Positions 41,255 through 49,812 of a stretch of DNA of 64,000 nt are shown one piece after another. Below the pieces are notes generated by a model, which saw only the letters and a program-made list of their open reading frames with translations, was not told where the DNA came from and ran no database searches. Where the stretch lies: the NCBI GenBank assembly GCA_943908385.1, contig CALTTF010000001.1, forward strand, positions 1-64,000, written 5' to 3'. The DNA comes from an uncultured Corynebacterium sp. GTDB taxonomy: Bacteria; Actinomycetota; Actinomycetes; Mycobacteriales; Mycobacteriaceae. The position numbers were made by a program, and so were the translations under genes. How positions within the stretch are numbered: the stretch's first letter is position 1; the number at the start of each line of letters is the position of its first letter.

Positions 41255-42460
41255 GTGTTTTCCACGATCATCCCCCCGAACGCGTCCACCCGAACTCACG
41301 AGCTCGACGTGCCGTGGGATAGATCGAAGCCGGAATTGGGCACCTTCACCCTGTTCGCGCGGGAGCTCTACACAGACCCGAGCCTTCCGCCGCTCCTGTT
41401 CCTCCAGGGCGGCCCGGGTAATCCGGCCCCGCGCCTGATGCAGGGGTGGATCCCCGAGGCACTCAAGCATTACCGTGTTTTTCTTCTCGACGAACGCGGC
41501 ACGGGCCGCTCCGGAAAGATCGACAAGGGAACCCCACACCTGATCCGGCCCGAGATCCTCTCCAAACTGCGCTGTCCAGAGGTAGTGCAGGATGCGGAAG
41601 ACCTCCGCCGTCACCTCGGATTCGAGACATGGGACGTGCTCGGCAACTCCTTCGGCGCACTCTGCACAGCAAGCTACCTATCCTTTGCCCCAGAAGGAAT
41701 CGGAAAAGCATTCCTCACCGGCGCTCTTCCCCACATCGGCTGGACCCCGGACGAGTACAACGAAATAACGTTAGAGAGCGTCGATAAGCGCTGCCAAACC
41801 TTTTACGATGCCGTACCGTTCGCCGAGGAGAACGTCCGGAAAGTCTGCGCGCACCTGGACAAAACGGAAGAATTCTTGCCGACCGGTGAAAAATTATCCG
41901 CCAACCGCTTCCGCTTCATCGGGGTGGCGTTAGGCGCGGAATTCGGTGTCACCATGCTGGCCAACCTGCTCGAATCGCCGTTCTACGAGCACGAGAATCG
42001 CCTGCGCAAGGATTTCCTCGCGCAGGTCAGCAGCTTCATCAGCACGGAGACCAACCCGCTGTGGCCCGTCGTCCACCAAACGCTGATCGGCTCATCGAAA
42101 AACGTCGGAAAAGACCGTCTCGAGGCCGACCCCACCTCGGATGCGCCCTACTATTTGCTCGGCAACCATTTCTTCCCGCACCATTTCGCGGAAGATCCCG
42201 CCCTCACGCCGTTCAAATCTGCGGTGGAGGAGATGGAAACATACAGTTTTCCTCCGCTTTTCGACGAAGCCCAGCTCGCACAAAACGAGGTTCCCGCCAC
42301 CGTCGCCCTCTACGATCGCGACATGTTCGTCCCGATCAACCTGGCGAAAGAGGCGGCCTCAAAGATCGGCAACCTCACCGTCTGGACCCACCCCGAGTGG
42401 GACCATGATGCAATTTACAACCATGGAAAAGATTTATTCCGCGCCGTTTTCGAGGCCTAA
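41255..42460 (+). CDS. Proline-iminopeptidase-like alpha/beta hydrolase
   Basis: 401 residues. PLLFLQGGPGNPAP holds the oxyanion-hole motif GGPG, DERGTGRSG follows, and DVLGNSFGALCTASY carries the nucleophile Ser; the His is in HPEWDHDAIYN. Family members remove N-terminal proline or act as general aminopeptidases (TAP-like). GTG start 6 nt after TATACT (41243-41248); an ATG at 41216 would overlap the ATPase gene. The 3' end overlaps the convergent ribokinase gene by 27 nt. Confidence 0.85.
   Translation: MFSTIIPPNASTRTHELDVPWDRSKPELGTFTLFARELYTDPSLPPLLFLQGGPGNPAPRLMQGWIPEALKHYRVFLLDERGTGRSGKIDKGTPHLIRPEILSKLRCPEVVQDAEDLRRHLGFETWDVLGNSFGALCTASYLSFAPEGIGKAFLTGALPHIGWTPDEYNEITLESVDKRCQTFYDAVPFAEENVRKVCAHLDKTEEFLPTGEKLSANRFRFIGVALGAEFGVTMLANLLESPFYEHENRLRKDFLAQVSSFISTETNPLWPVVHQTLIGSSKNVGKDRLEADPTSDAPYYLLGNHFFPHHFAEDPALTPFKSAVEEMETYSFPPLFDEAQLAQNEVPATVALYDRDMFVPINLAKEAASKIGNLTVWTHPEWDHDAIYNHGKDLFRAVFEA
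41779..41789 (-). repeat. GCTTATCGACG 11-mer, copy 11
   Basis: In the alpha/beta hydrolase gene, read as Val-Asp-Lys-Arg. Confidence 0.9.
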
Positions 42461-43321
42461 CTGGGAATAATCCGGGTACGACGGTTGCGCGCCCGGCCGC
42501 GTCACGGAAAACGCACCAACCCTCGCAGCAAAAATAGCCGCTTCGACGAGCGAGTCGCCCGCCAACAGTCGGTGGCACAGCGCGCCCGTGAACGCGTCCC
42601 CCGCCCCCACGGAATCGATCGAGGTCACTGAAAGGGAAGGAATTCGCGTGATTCCAGTGCTTTCTCCCACCAACGCCCCGTCCGCGCCCAAAGTGACGAC
42701 GACCGACGAGAACTCTTTCAACAATTCCTCCGCACAGACGTCAGGAGACGCTTCTTTTCCGAGCACCAGGTGAGCCTCGTGCTCGTTGACGATCAGGGGA
42801 TCGGCCTTTCTCAAAGCATTTCGATCCACATCGATGACCGGCGCCAGATTCACCACGACGCGGCCTTCCGCCAATTCGACTGCCCGCGCAAACCCATCGG
42901 CGGGAATCTCTCCCTGCAGCAAAACAAGGTCCGCGTCCGCAATCAACGCAGCATGCTTATCGACGACACCCGCCCCCACATCCCCGTTCGCCCCCGGCAC
43001 CACCATGACGGTGTTCTCTCCGTCCGCTGCCACTGTGATGACCGCCAGACCAGTCGGCTTCGGGGAAAGCTCGACGGCGGAAAGATCCACGCCGGCGTCG
43101 ATAAGCAAATGCATAGCTTCCTGCGCGTGCGCATCTTCGCCGACTGCTCCGACGAGGAAAACTTCTGATCCCAAACGCGCGGCCGCGACGGCCTGGTTCG
43201 CCCCCTTGCCGCCGGGCGTGATGCCGCCTCCGCCGCCCAACAGGGTCTCGCCGGGGTGAGGATGGCGCTCAACATTGACGGTCAGGTCGGCGTTGATCGA
43301 ACCGACAACGACGATGCTCAT
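42434..43321 (-). CDS. rbsK: Ribokinase
   Basis: 295 residues of the PfkB family: VVGSINADLTVNVERHPHPG, then TPGGKGANQAVAAARLG, and the catalytic DSVGAGDAFTGAL near the C-terminus. It phosphorylates ribose to ribose 5-phosphate. It is the last gene of the GntR-ABC cluster, 11 nt after the ATPase gene; TAGGGT 8 nt before its ATG may give extra leaderless expression. A ribokinase beside a peptide-type importer suggests the importer's cargo contains ribose, for example a nucleoside. Confidence 0.93.
   Translation of the reverse strand: MSIVVVGSINADLTVNVERHPHPGETLLGGGGGITPGGKGANQAVAAARLGSEVFLVGAVGEDAHAQEAMHLLIDAGVDLSAVELSPKPTGLAVITVAADGENTVMVVPGANGDVGAGVVDKHAALIADADLVLLQGEIPADGFARAVELAEGRVVVNLAPVIDVDRNALRKADPLIVNEHEAHLVLGKEASPDVCAEELLKEFSSVVVTLGADGALVGESTGITRIPSLSVTSIDSVGAGDAFTGALCHRLLAGDSLVEAAIFAARVGAFSVTRPGAQPSYPDYSQLGLENGAE
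42955..42965 (+). repeat. GCTTATCGACG 11-mer, copy 12
   Basis: Antisense in rbsK; the gene reads Val-Asp-Lys-His. Confidence 0.9.
43096..43106 (-). repeat. GCTTATCGACG 11-mer, copy 13
   Basis: In rbsK, opposite to copy 12 and 131 bp from it; read as Leu-Ile-Asp-Ala. Confidence 0.9.
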
Positions 43322-43332
43322 GCCTTAACACC

Positions 43333-44727
43333 CTACGGAATCGCGGCGAGCAATTTCTGCGTGTACTCGTGCTGCGGGTTCGCCCACACCTCTTCCGTGG
43401 GCCCCATTTCGACGATCTTTCCCTGATACAGCACCGCGATCGTCGGGCAGACTTGGCGGACCACGGACAGGTCGTGCGAGACGAAGATGAGGGTGACGTG
43501 GTCGTGGACGACGAGGTCGTCGATAAGCTCCAGCACTTGCGCGCGCACCGAGACGTCGAGCGCGGAGACCGGTTCGTCCGCGATGAGAATCTCCGGGTGT
43601 GGTGCCGCCGCGCGCGCGATCGAGATGCGCTGCCGCTGTCCGCCGGAAAACTGGCGCGGAAACCTCGAGCCCATTCCCTCAAGTCCGACTTGGGAAAGAA
43701 CGTCGTCGGCCCGCATCTCGTCTGCGCCAGCTTCCCGGATTGAATCGCTAATTTTTCGCCGCGGGTTGAGCGACGAATACGGATCCTGGAAGACCATCTG
43801 CAGGCCGCCGTCGACGCGCACCGTGCCTGAATCCGGCTCGTTCAGCCCCGAAATGACCCTCAACAGGGACGTCTTTCCCGACCCTGAGCCCCCGACGATG
43901 CCGACCCTTTCGCCTTTGTGGACCGTCAAGCTCACATTGTCCAGCGCCACCGTGTTTCCGCGGCGCCACGTCACGTCCTTCAGCTCGATGATCGGCTCGC
44001 CTGTCGTGCGGATGTCTGCCGGCGGCTTTGGCTTCGACGCCTCTACCAATTGGGCGGTGTACTCAACCAATGGAGCATCCAGATCCGCGTTCTCGTCCAC
44101 GATCTTTCCGCCCCTGAGGACGATCACCCGGTCGGTCATCTTCCGGATCACCGCGAGGTCGTGGGTGATGAACAGCAGCGCCATCCCGCGCTCCCGCACC
44201 AGCGAATCGAGCAGATCCAGGATCTGCCGCTGCACCTCCACGTCCAGCGCGGTCGTCGGCTCGTCGCAAATGAGCAGATCCGGGTCGCCCGCAATCGCGA
44301 GAGCGATCAAGACCCTTTGCCTCTGCCCACCCGAAAGCTCGTGCGGGTAGCTCGACGTGCGTTCGACGCCGACTTCGCGGAGAAGTTCGCGTGCCTTTTC
44401 CAGCGAGCAGGCTTCCGCCACCTGGCGCTCGACCGTCATGAGCGGGTCCAGGGCCGTCATCGGTTCCTGGAAGATCATCCCGACTTTTGTGCCGCGCAGC
44501 TTCCTCTTCACCCGCGGTGACGAATTGATCATGTCGGTGCCATCCAACATGACGGTTCCGCTCGGATGCAGCCTCTCATCCAACAGCCCCATGACCGTCA
44601 GCGCGGTCATCGACTTGCCGGAACCAGATTCGCCGATCAGCCCGAGTCTCTCGCCGGGAGAAATATCGAAAGAGATCCCCTCCAGGATCCCGTCGATGGT
44701 CAGATCCTCTATGTGCACCAGAGTCAT
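43333..44727 (-). CDS. Peptide-type ABC importer, fused double ATPase
   Basis: 464 residues with two complete ABC domains in one chain. First: GESGSGKSMTALTV, then LSGGQRQRVLIALAI and CDEPTTALD. Second: GGSGSGKTSLLRVI, then FSGGQRQRISIARAA and ADEPVSALD. In most Dpp/Opp systems these are two proteins (DppD and DppF); fused forms are known in actinobacteria. It energises the two permeases encoded upstream, with which it overlaps by 4 nt (ATGA). Confidence 0.92.
   Translation of the reverse strand: MTLVHIEDLTIDGILEGISFDISPGERLGLIGESGSGKSMTALTVMGLLDERLHPSGTVMLDGTDMINSSPRVKRKLRGTKVGMIFQEPMTALDPLMTVERQVAEACSLEKARELLREVGVERTSSYPHELSGGQRQRVLIALAIAGDPDLLICDEPTTALDVEVQRQILDLLDSLVRERGMALLFITHDLAVIRKMTDRVIVLRGGKIVDENADLDAPLVEYTAQLVEASKPKPPADIRTTGEPIIELKDVTWRRGNTVALDNVSLTVHKGERVGIVGGSGSGKTSLLRVISGLNEPDSGTVRVDGGLQMVFQDPYSSLNPRRKISDSIREAGADEMRADDVLSQVGLEGMGSRFPRQFSGGQRQRISIARAAAPHPEILIADEPVSALDVSVRAQVLELIDDLVVHDHVTLIFVSHDLSVVRQVCPTIAVLYQGKIVEMGPTEEVWANPQHEYTQKLLAAIP
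43518..43528 (-). repeat. GCTTATCGACG 11-mer, copy 14
   Basis: In the second ABC domain, read as Leu-Ile-Asp-Asp. Confidence 0.9.
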
Positions 44728-45509
44728 CGCGACCTCCTGTCAGCCACAGCATCGCCCAGCAGGTTGAAGCCCAGAACAGTCGCGGCGATGGCCAGGCCCG
44801 GCCACAGCGCCAGGTGCGGGGCAGTGGACAGGTACGCCTGCGCCGACTGCAGCATCCTGCCCCAGGACGCATACGGGGCAGGGGTGCCGAGCCCCAAGAA
44901 CGACAGCCCCGCCTCCGCCAGAATCGCCAGCGCCAGCGACACCGACACCTGCACCGCCAATGTCGAGGAAATATTCGGCAACACATGCCGCCACGCAATC
45001 AAAAACCCGGGGACCTTCGAGATCCGCGCCGAGAGCACATAGTCCTGCGCCATCACCTGCAACGTCCCGACACGCGACACCCTCGCAAACCCCGGGATTC
45101 CCGCGATGCCGATTGCCAGCACCACGATCCACATCGAGCCGCCGAACACCGCAGTGAACACGATCGCCAGTAGGAGCGCAGGAAACGCCAGCAGCAGATC
45201 ATTGGTCCGCATGATCAGGCCCTCAATCCAGCCGCGCTTCATGCCGGCAAATACTCCGAGGGGTACACCGATCAACGCGGACAGCGCCACCGATGCAACG
45301 GCGACAGTCAGCGTCGTCCGCGCACCGTCCATCACCCGGCTGAGCACGTCGCGGCCGTACTGGTCCGTGCCCATCAGGTGCGTCAGCGACGATCCCTGCA
45401 GCCGCTCGCCCGGCACCGCGTGCACCGGATCGAACGGCGTCCACACCATCGCCACAACGGCGGCACAAACAGCAACAGAAACAAGCACCAGGCCGATTAT
45501 TTTCCTCAT
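44724..45509 (-). CDS. Peptide-type ABC importer permease (DppC-like)
   Basis: 261 residues with about six membrane helices and the inner-membrane-component motif region LAIGIAGIPGFARVSRVGTL (the EAA-like loop that docks on the ATPase). A short N-terminal helix is followed by HAVPGERLQGSSLTHLMGTD, typical of DppC (HxLGTDxxGRD). Overlaps both neighbours by 4 nt, so the importer genes are translationally coupled. Confidence 0.92.
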   Translation of the reverse strand: MRKIIGLVLVSVAVCAAVVAMVWTPFDPVHAVPGERLQGSSLTHLMGTDQYGRDVLSRVMDGARTTLTVAVASVALSALIGVPLGVFAGMKRGWIEGLIMRTNDLLLAFPALLLAIVFTAVFGGSMWIVVLAIGIAGIPGFARVSRVGTLQVMAQDYVLSARISKVPGFLIAWRHVLPNISSTLAVQVSVSLALAILAEAGLSFLGLGTPAPYASWGRMLQSAQAYLSTAPHLALWPGLAIAATVLGFNLLGDAVADRRSR

Positions 45510-46438
45510 GCTTTCCTCCTCAGCCGCGGGTCGATGAACCGGTACAGAACATCCACCATCAGCGTCACGGCCAGGGTGAACACCACGAGCAGCATCATGA
45601 GGGTCTGCACCGTGGTGAGGTCGCGGGTCGCCACAGCGTCGAGCAGCATCGAGCCAATCCCCGGCAGCGCGAACACCTTCTCAATCACCACCGCGCCGAC
45701 GATCAGCGTGGTGAACTGCAGTCCGGTGACTGTCAAGACTGGCAAGAGTGCATTGCGCAAAGCGTGGCGGTACAGAGCTTGTCTCGTCGATAAGCCGACT
45801 GCCCTCGCGGTGCGCACGTAGTCCTTGTCCAATTCCTCGTTGACGGCGCTGCGCACATACCGCGTGAGGATCGCGGCCTGGACGAGCGACAGAGAAACCA
45901 CCGGAAGCACGAGATGCGCCAGGAAATCCCAGAATCCCGCATTCGGCGGCACCCACCCATTGGCGGGCAACCACCCCAGCCAGACGGAAAACACGGCCAC
46001 CGCCAAAATGCCGACTAAGAAACTCGGAACTGCGATACCCACTTGCGTCAAGGAGGACACGACTGCCGTATCCAGTTTTCCGCGGCGCCTGACCAGATAC
46101 GTGCCCAACGGCACCGCGATCGCCATCGACAGGACCATGGCGCTCACCGTGAGGATCAGCGAGACCTGCATGCGGTCGACGACCAGGGGAGTGATGTCCT
46201 GCTTGCTGGTCAACGAGGTCCCGAAATTGCCCGTGAGCATGCCGCCGACCCAGTCGACATACTGCTGGAAAAGCGGCTTATCCGTGCCCAGCTGGTTCGC
46301 CAGCTTCGCCACGTCCGCGTCGGTCGCGGTCACGCCCAAGGCGATCCGCGCCGGGTCGCCGGGAACAGCCCGCAGCAACAGGAAAATGATGATGCTCGCA
46401 GCGAAGAGCATGGAGAAAAACCGGATGAGTGCCTTCAC
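45506..46438 (-). CDS. Peptide-type ABC importer permease (DppB-like)
   Basis: 310 residues. DppB features: an N-terminal helix (MLFAASIIIFLLLRAVPGDP), the LGTDKPLFQQYVDWVGGMLT segment, and the permease loop VRTARAVGLSTRQALYRHAL. Six helices expected. Copy 15 of the 11-mer encodes the Gly-Leu-Ser-Thr of that loop. Overlaps the binding-protein gene and the second permease gene by 4 nt. Confidence 0.92.
   Translation of the reverse strand: MKALIRFFSMLFAASIIIFLLLRAVPGDPARIALGVTATDADVAKLANQLGTDKPLFQQYVDWVGGMLTGNFGTSLTSKQDITPLVVDRMQVSLILTVSAMVLSMAIAVPLGTYLVRRRGKLDTAVVSSLTQVGIAVPSFLVGILAVAVFSVWLGWLPANGWVPPNAGFWDFLAHLVLPVVSLSLVQAAILTRYVRSAVNEELDKDYVRTARAVGLSTRQALYRHALRNALLPVLTVTGLQFTTLIVGAVVIEKVFALPGIGSMLLDAVATRDLTTVQTLMMLLVVFTLAVTLMVDVLYRFIDPRLRRKA
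45785..45795 (-). repeat. GCTTATCGACG 11-mer, copy 15
   Basis: In the DppB-like gene, read as Gly-Leu-Ser-Thr, a different frame from most copies. Confidence 0.9.
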
Positions 46439-47913
46439 CGCTTGGTCACCTCCGACAGGTCGATCCCGTCGGTGACCACAGTCGGATCCACGCCTTCCAC
46501 ACCGGGTGCCGTGACGACAATACTGGGCAAATTCGCCAGCGTGACAGCGCCCGCGTCATTCATGATCGAATCGACAGCGTCCTTCATGTACTCCACATTC
46601 TCTTCCGGCGTCCCGGCGTCAGCATTCGCGAAATCTCCTCGCACAGCTTCAGAGTCGAACCCGAGGTAATACTCGGGAGAAAACAGTTGCTGCATATCGC
46701 GCGGCTCAACGTGGGCGATCAGCGACGACTGGTAGTCCGCCTGCTGGAGCACCTGGTTCAGCCACACCGCGGGGAATTCCACGGTCTCCAGCTTCACGTC
46801 GAAGCCGACGTCCTTCAGCTGCGAGAAAATCAGCTCCGCCGCATCTTGCGCGTAGGGAAGTGACGGCACGGTGATCACCACTTCCGGAGACTTCCCGCGC
46901 AGCAATTCGCGCGATTTCTCCGGGTCGAACGGAAAATAGTCTTTCCCGGTGAACCACGGATCGCTCGGGGAGACGGGAGCACCGCCGGTGTCGGTCGCTA
47001 ATCCATTCCACACGACGTCGTTGAGCGCATCCCGGTCAATCGCGTAGGCGACCGCGCGACGAACGTCCGGGTCATCGAAGGGAGAACGCCGGTTATTCAA
47101 ACTCAGCAGCACCTCGCCGTTCGTCGTGCCGACGTCGACGCCAAACTCCCCGGGAAGCGTCTCCAGCAATTCCGGTGCCTGCAGGCCCCACAGAACATCG
47201 ACGTCGCCGACACGTAGGGCATTCACAGAAGAAACAGCGTCCGAAAAATAGCGGATCGCAGCGTCCTGCCGCGCAGGTTCGCCCCAATAATCCTCGCGCG
47301 CATCGAAAGAAATGGACTCGCCGAGCGCGAAACGGTCGACCACGTACGGCCCGGTCCCCACAGGATCGGTCGCCAGCTTATCGACGCCTCCCGGCGCCAT
47401 CATCGCCCCCGTCAACGTCCCCATGGACCACAGCCAACTATTGGATGGAGACTCCAATGTCACCTTCAGTGTCAGCGGATCGAGAACCTCGACGTCCGTG
47501 ACCGGATCCATCTGAGTGGCAAGGCCGTTCGTCCACTCATTCCGCACATAAGCGATAGAAAATGCGGCAGTATCCGCGTTGAATTTCTCCCCGTTAGAGA
47601 AGGTCACGCCATCTTTGAGGTGGAAAGTATACTCAGTGCGGTCCTCGCTCACATCCCAGCTTTCGGCGAGGAGGGGTTGGGGCGTACCGGTGTCGTCGAT
47701 AAGCACGAGCGTCTCGTAGACGTTGTTCATGAGCGCCTGCGGGATGGCGGCACCGCCCGTGGTGGTGAAGTCGAGCGAGGCGGGCGCGGAGGTGGTGCCC
47801 ACGACGACGCTGTCCGGTTCGATGCGGCCCACGTTCGACGCCGTGCTGCCGGCGGAACACGCAGACAGGGAAACCACCGCAAGTGCCGCTACCACGGCGC
47901 CTCTTGCTCTCAT
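46435..47913 (-). CDS. ABC importer substrate-binding lipoprotein, family 5
   Basis: 492 residues. Lipoprotein signal with lipobox LSAC (RARGAVVAALAVVSLSAC) near residue 19. Family 5 (peptide/nickel) features: ALMNNVYETLVLIDDTG, AESWDVSEDRTEYTFHLKDG, and VRRAVAYAIDRDAL. It captures the cargo outside the cell. ATG at 47913 gives a normal signal peptide; a TTG at 47949 would lie inside the gntR gene. Starts 10 nt after the gntR stop. Two inverted 11-mer copies lie in it, 318 bp apart. Confidence 0.9.
   Translation of the reverse strand: MRARGAVVAALAVVSLSACSAGSTASNVGRIEPDSVVVGTTSAPASLDFTTTGGAAIPQALMNNVYETLVLIDDTGTPQPLLAESWDVSEDRTEYTFHLKDGVTFSNGEKFNADTAAFSIAYVRNEWTNGLATQMDPVTDVEVLDPLTLKVTLESPSNSWLWSMGTLTGAMMAPGGVDKLATDPVGTGPYVVDRFALGESISFDAREDYWGEPARQDAAIRYFSDAVSSVNALRVGDVDVLWGLQAPELLETLPGEFGVDVGTTNGEVLLSLNNRRSPFDDPDVRRAVAYAIDRDALNDVVWNGLATDTGGAPVSPSDPWFTGKDYFPFDPEKSRELLRGKSPEVVITVPSLPYAQDAAELIFSQLKDVGFDVKLETVEFPAVWLNQVLQQADYQSSLIAHVEPRDMQQLFSPEYYLGFDSEAVRGDFANADAGTPEENVEYMKDAVDSIMNDAGAVTLANLPSIVVTAPGVEGVDPTVVTDGIDLSEVTKR
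47376..47386 (+). repeat. GCTTATCGACG 11-mer, copy 16
   Basis: Antisense in the binding-protein gene; read by the gene as Val-Asp-Lys-Leu. Confidence 0.9.
47694..47704 (-). repeat. GCTTATCGACG 11-mer, copy 17
   Basis: In the binding-protein gene, read as Leu-Ile-Asp-Asp. Confidence 0.9.
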
Positions 47914-47923
47914 GAGCAAAAGG

Positions 47924-48676
47924 CTATTCTTGCGCTGCGGTGATCTCAAACCTCAGCGGAATGGATGCACCCCGCACGCTGCTCAATTCGACCTTGACGA
48001 CATCGCCGCGGTAGATATTCTCCGCGTACTCGACGGGCTCGCCCTGGAAGGTGAAAGCCCGCATCTCCAACTTCCACACCGGCTCTCCTTCGCCGATATT
48101 CAGCAGCTCTGCTTGCTGAGCAGTCGCCGTGGAGACCTGTGCGGTGCGCGATGCGTTGTCGATGACCACGCCTCCGTCGAAAAGCTGGTTGTGCAAAGCC
48201 TCGGCTCCCGGTTCCAACGTCAAGAAACGCTCGCCGATCTTGAATGGAAACACGAGCCTCTCAATGAGCACGGGTCTTTCGTTCGCCGTGCGGACCCGGA
48301 CGATTTCGACGACCGGGTCATTGACCTTGAGGTTCAGCAGCTCTGCGATCGTCTCCGTTGCTGGCTCGCGGGCGACGCGGAGAATTCTTTCCCCTGCTTT
48401 TTGATGTGCTTCCTCGAGGAGGGACGTGGTGGAGATCAACGCGTCGAAGCTGTTGACCTTCGGTGCTTCCAGCACGAGCGAGCGCCGGCCGCGCCCGGAA
48501 GAAATGAGCCCGTCGCCGCGTAGTGCTGCGACCGCTTGGCGCACCGGGCCGCGCGAAGTGTCGAATTTCTCACAGAGCTCAGCTTCGGAAGGGAGCGGGT
48601 CGCCGGGGACGAGGACGCCGTCATTTATCAGGCCGCGAAGGTACTCCGCGATCTCCTCGTGTTGCTGCCGTGCCAT
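47924..48676 (-). CDS. GntR family regulator with UTRA ligand domain
   Basis: 250 residues. N-terminal winged helix: EIAEYLRGLINDGVLVPGDP, LPSEAELCEKFDTSRGPVRQ, AVAALRGDGLISSGRGR. The C-terminal UTRA domain (about 85-245) usually binds a small metabolite. First gene of the importer-ribokinase operon, so it probably represses it and responds to its cargo. Start chosen because CGGAG lies 7 nt upstream; 48697 is open but lacks a site. The upstream DNA has TTGAGAAC twice in tandem (48689-48706) and an AT-rich stretch that should hold the promoter. Confidence 0.9.
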   Translation of the reverse strand: MARQQHEEIAEYLRGLINDGVLVPGDPLPSEAELCEKFDTSRGPVRQAVAALRGDGLISSGRGRRSLVLEAPKVNSFDALISTTSLLEEAHQKAGERILRVAREPATETIAELLNLKVNDPVVEIVRVRTANERPVLIERLVFPFKIGERFLTLEPGAEALHNQLFDGGVVIDNASRTAQVSTATAQQAELLNIGEGEPVWKLEMRAFTFQGEPVEYAENIYRGDVVKVELSSVRGASIPLRFEITAAQE

Positions 48677-48766
48677 GGCGATTCTCCGCGTTCTCAAGTT
48701 CTCAATACTCTTTGAAGAGATTACAGCGCTTGAGATGGAAACGAAATTTAAAATGCATAGGTATAG

Positions 48767-49744
48767 CTACATAAGTTTCGCCGTGATATCCATCGAATGC
48801 AGCACTTCTTCGTGTGTCGGTGCCTGGAAAGAGATCATCAATTCATCGGCCTGTGAATGCTGTGCAAAACCCTCCAAATATTCGCCGACTTGCTCGCCCG
48901 TTCCTTGCGCGGTGTAGCGCAGCATGCCCACGATTTGCTGGCCCTGCGGGGAATTCATTACCGCGTCCAACTGGTCCTCGGTCAGCGTCCGCCCCTGGCG
49001 TCCGAGGAATGCCTTCACGCGTGCCCGCCTCACAAGCTCCGACTGGCGCGCAGCGTCCGCCTCGCTGTCTGCCGCCGTCACGTTCACTGCAGCGATCACG
49101 TACGGCTCGCTGCAGTAGTCGGACGGCTGGAAATTCTCGCGGTAGTACGTCGTCGCCTCCTCCAAATGCGTCGGCGCGAAGTGGGAGGCAAAAGAGTAGG
49201 GAAGACCTAATTTTGCCGCCAACGTAGCCCCGAACATCGAGGACCCGAGGATGTAGAGTGGCACATTCGTTCCCGCCCCCGGCACCGCCGTCACCCCGGG
49301 GACGACCGGTTCGCCGGCGAGGTAGCCCTGCAGCTCCAGCACGTCGTTCGGGAAACTCTCGGCTGCCCGGGGATCCCTTCTCAGCGCCCGTCCCAACGTG
49401 TTCTGGTCCGTTCCCGGGGCGCGCCCCAAACCGAGGTCGATCCGGTCCGGGTGCAGCTCCGCCAGGGTGCCGAACTGTTCCGCGATCACATACGGGGAGT
49501 GGTTGGGAAGCATGACGCCGCCAGCGCCGAGACGGATTGTCTCGGTCTTGGCGGCGATATGGGCAATGAGCACCGCCGGCGACGACGACGCGATCGACGG
49601 CATGTTGTGGTGCTCGGAGTACCAGACGCGGCCGTACCCCAGCTTCTCCGCCGTCTGTGCCAGCTCCACGGAGCGTTCCATAGACTGTCCGGGGGTCTCA
49701 TCCTCGCGGACGGTGCAGAAATCGAGCAGGGACAGCGGGGTCAT
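48767..49744 (-). CDS. Luciferase-like (LLM class) flavin-dependent oxidoreductase
   Basis: 325 residues. LLM features: LSLLDFCTVREDETPGQSME, RVWYSEHHNMPSIASSSPAV, and LGAGGVMLPNHSPYVIAEQF, with DLGLGRAPGTD later. These enzymes use FMNH2 and oxygen or F420; substrate unknown. It lies 68 nt after brnQ on the same strand, an order also found in C. glutamicum (aecD-brnQ-yhbW). ATG with AGGAAGG upstream. Confidence 0.9.
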   Translation of the reverse strand: MTPLSLLDFCTVREDETPGQSMERSVELAQTAEKLGYGRVWYSEHHNMPSIASSSPAVLIAHIAAKTETIRLGAGGVMLPNHSPYVIAEQFGTLAELHPDRIDLGLGRAPGTDQNTLGRALRRDPRAAESFPNDVLELQGYLAGEPVVPGVTAVPGAGTNVPLYILGSSMFGATLAAKLGLPYSFASHFAPTHLEEATTYYRENFQPSDYCSEPYVIAAVNVTAADSEADAARQSELVRRARVKAFLGRQGRTLTEDQLDAVMNSPQGQQIVGMLRYTAQGTGEQVGEYLEGFAQHSQADELMISFQAPTHEEVLHSMDITAKLM

Positions 49745-49812
49745 TGTGGGCCTTCCTGTTGGGATCGTCTTTCAGTCAACCCCAACGCGGAAGGCGGCCG
49801 CTTTATTTCTTG

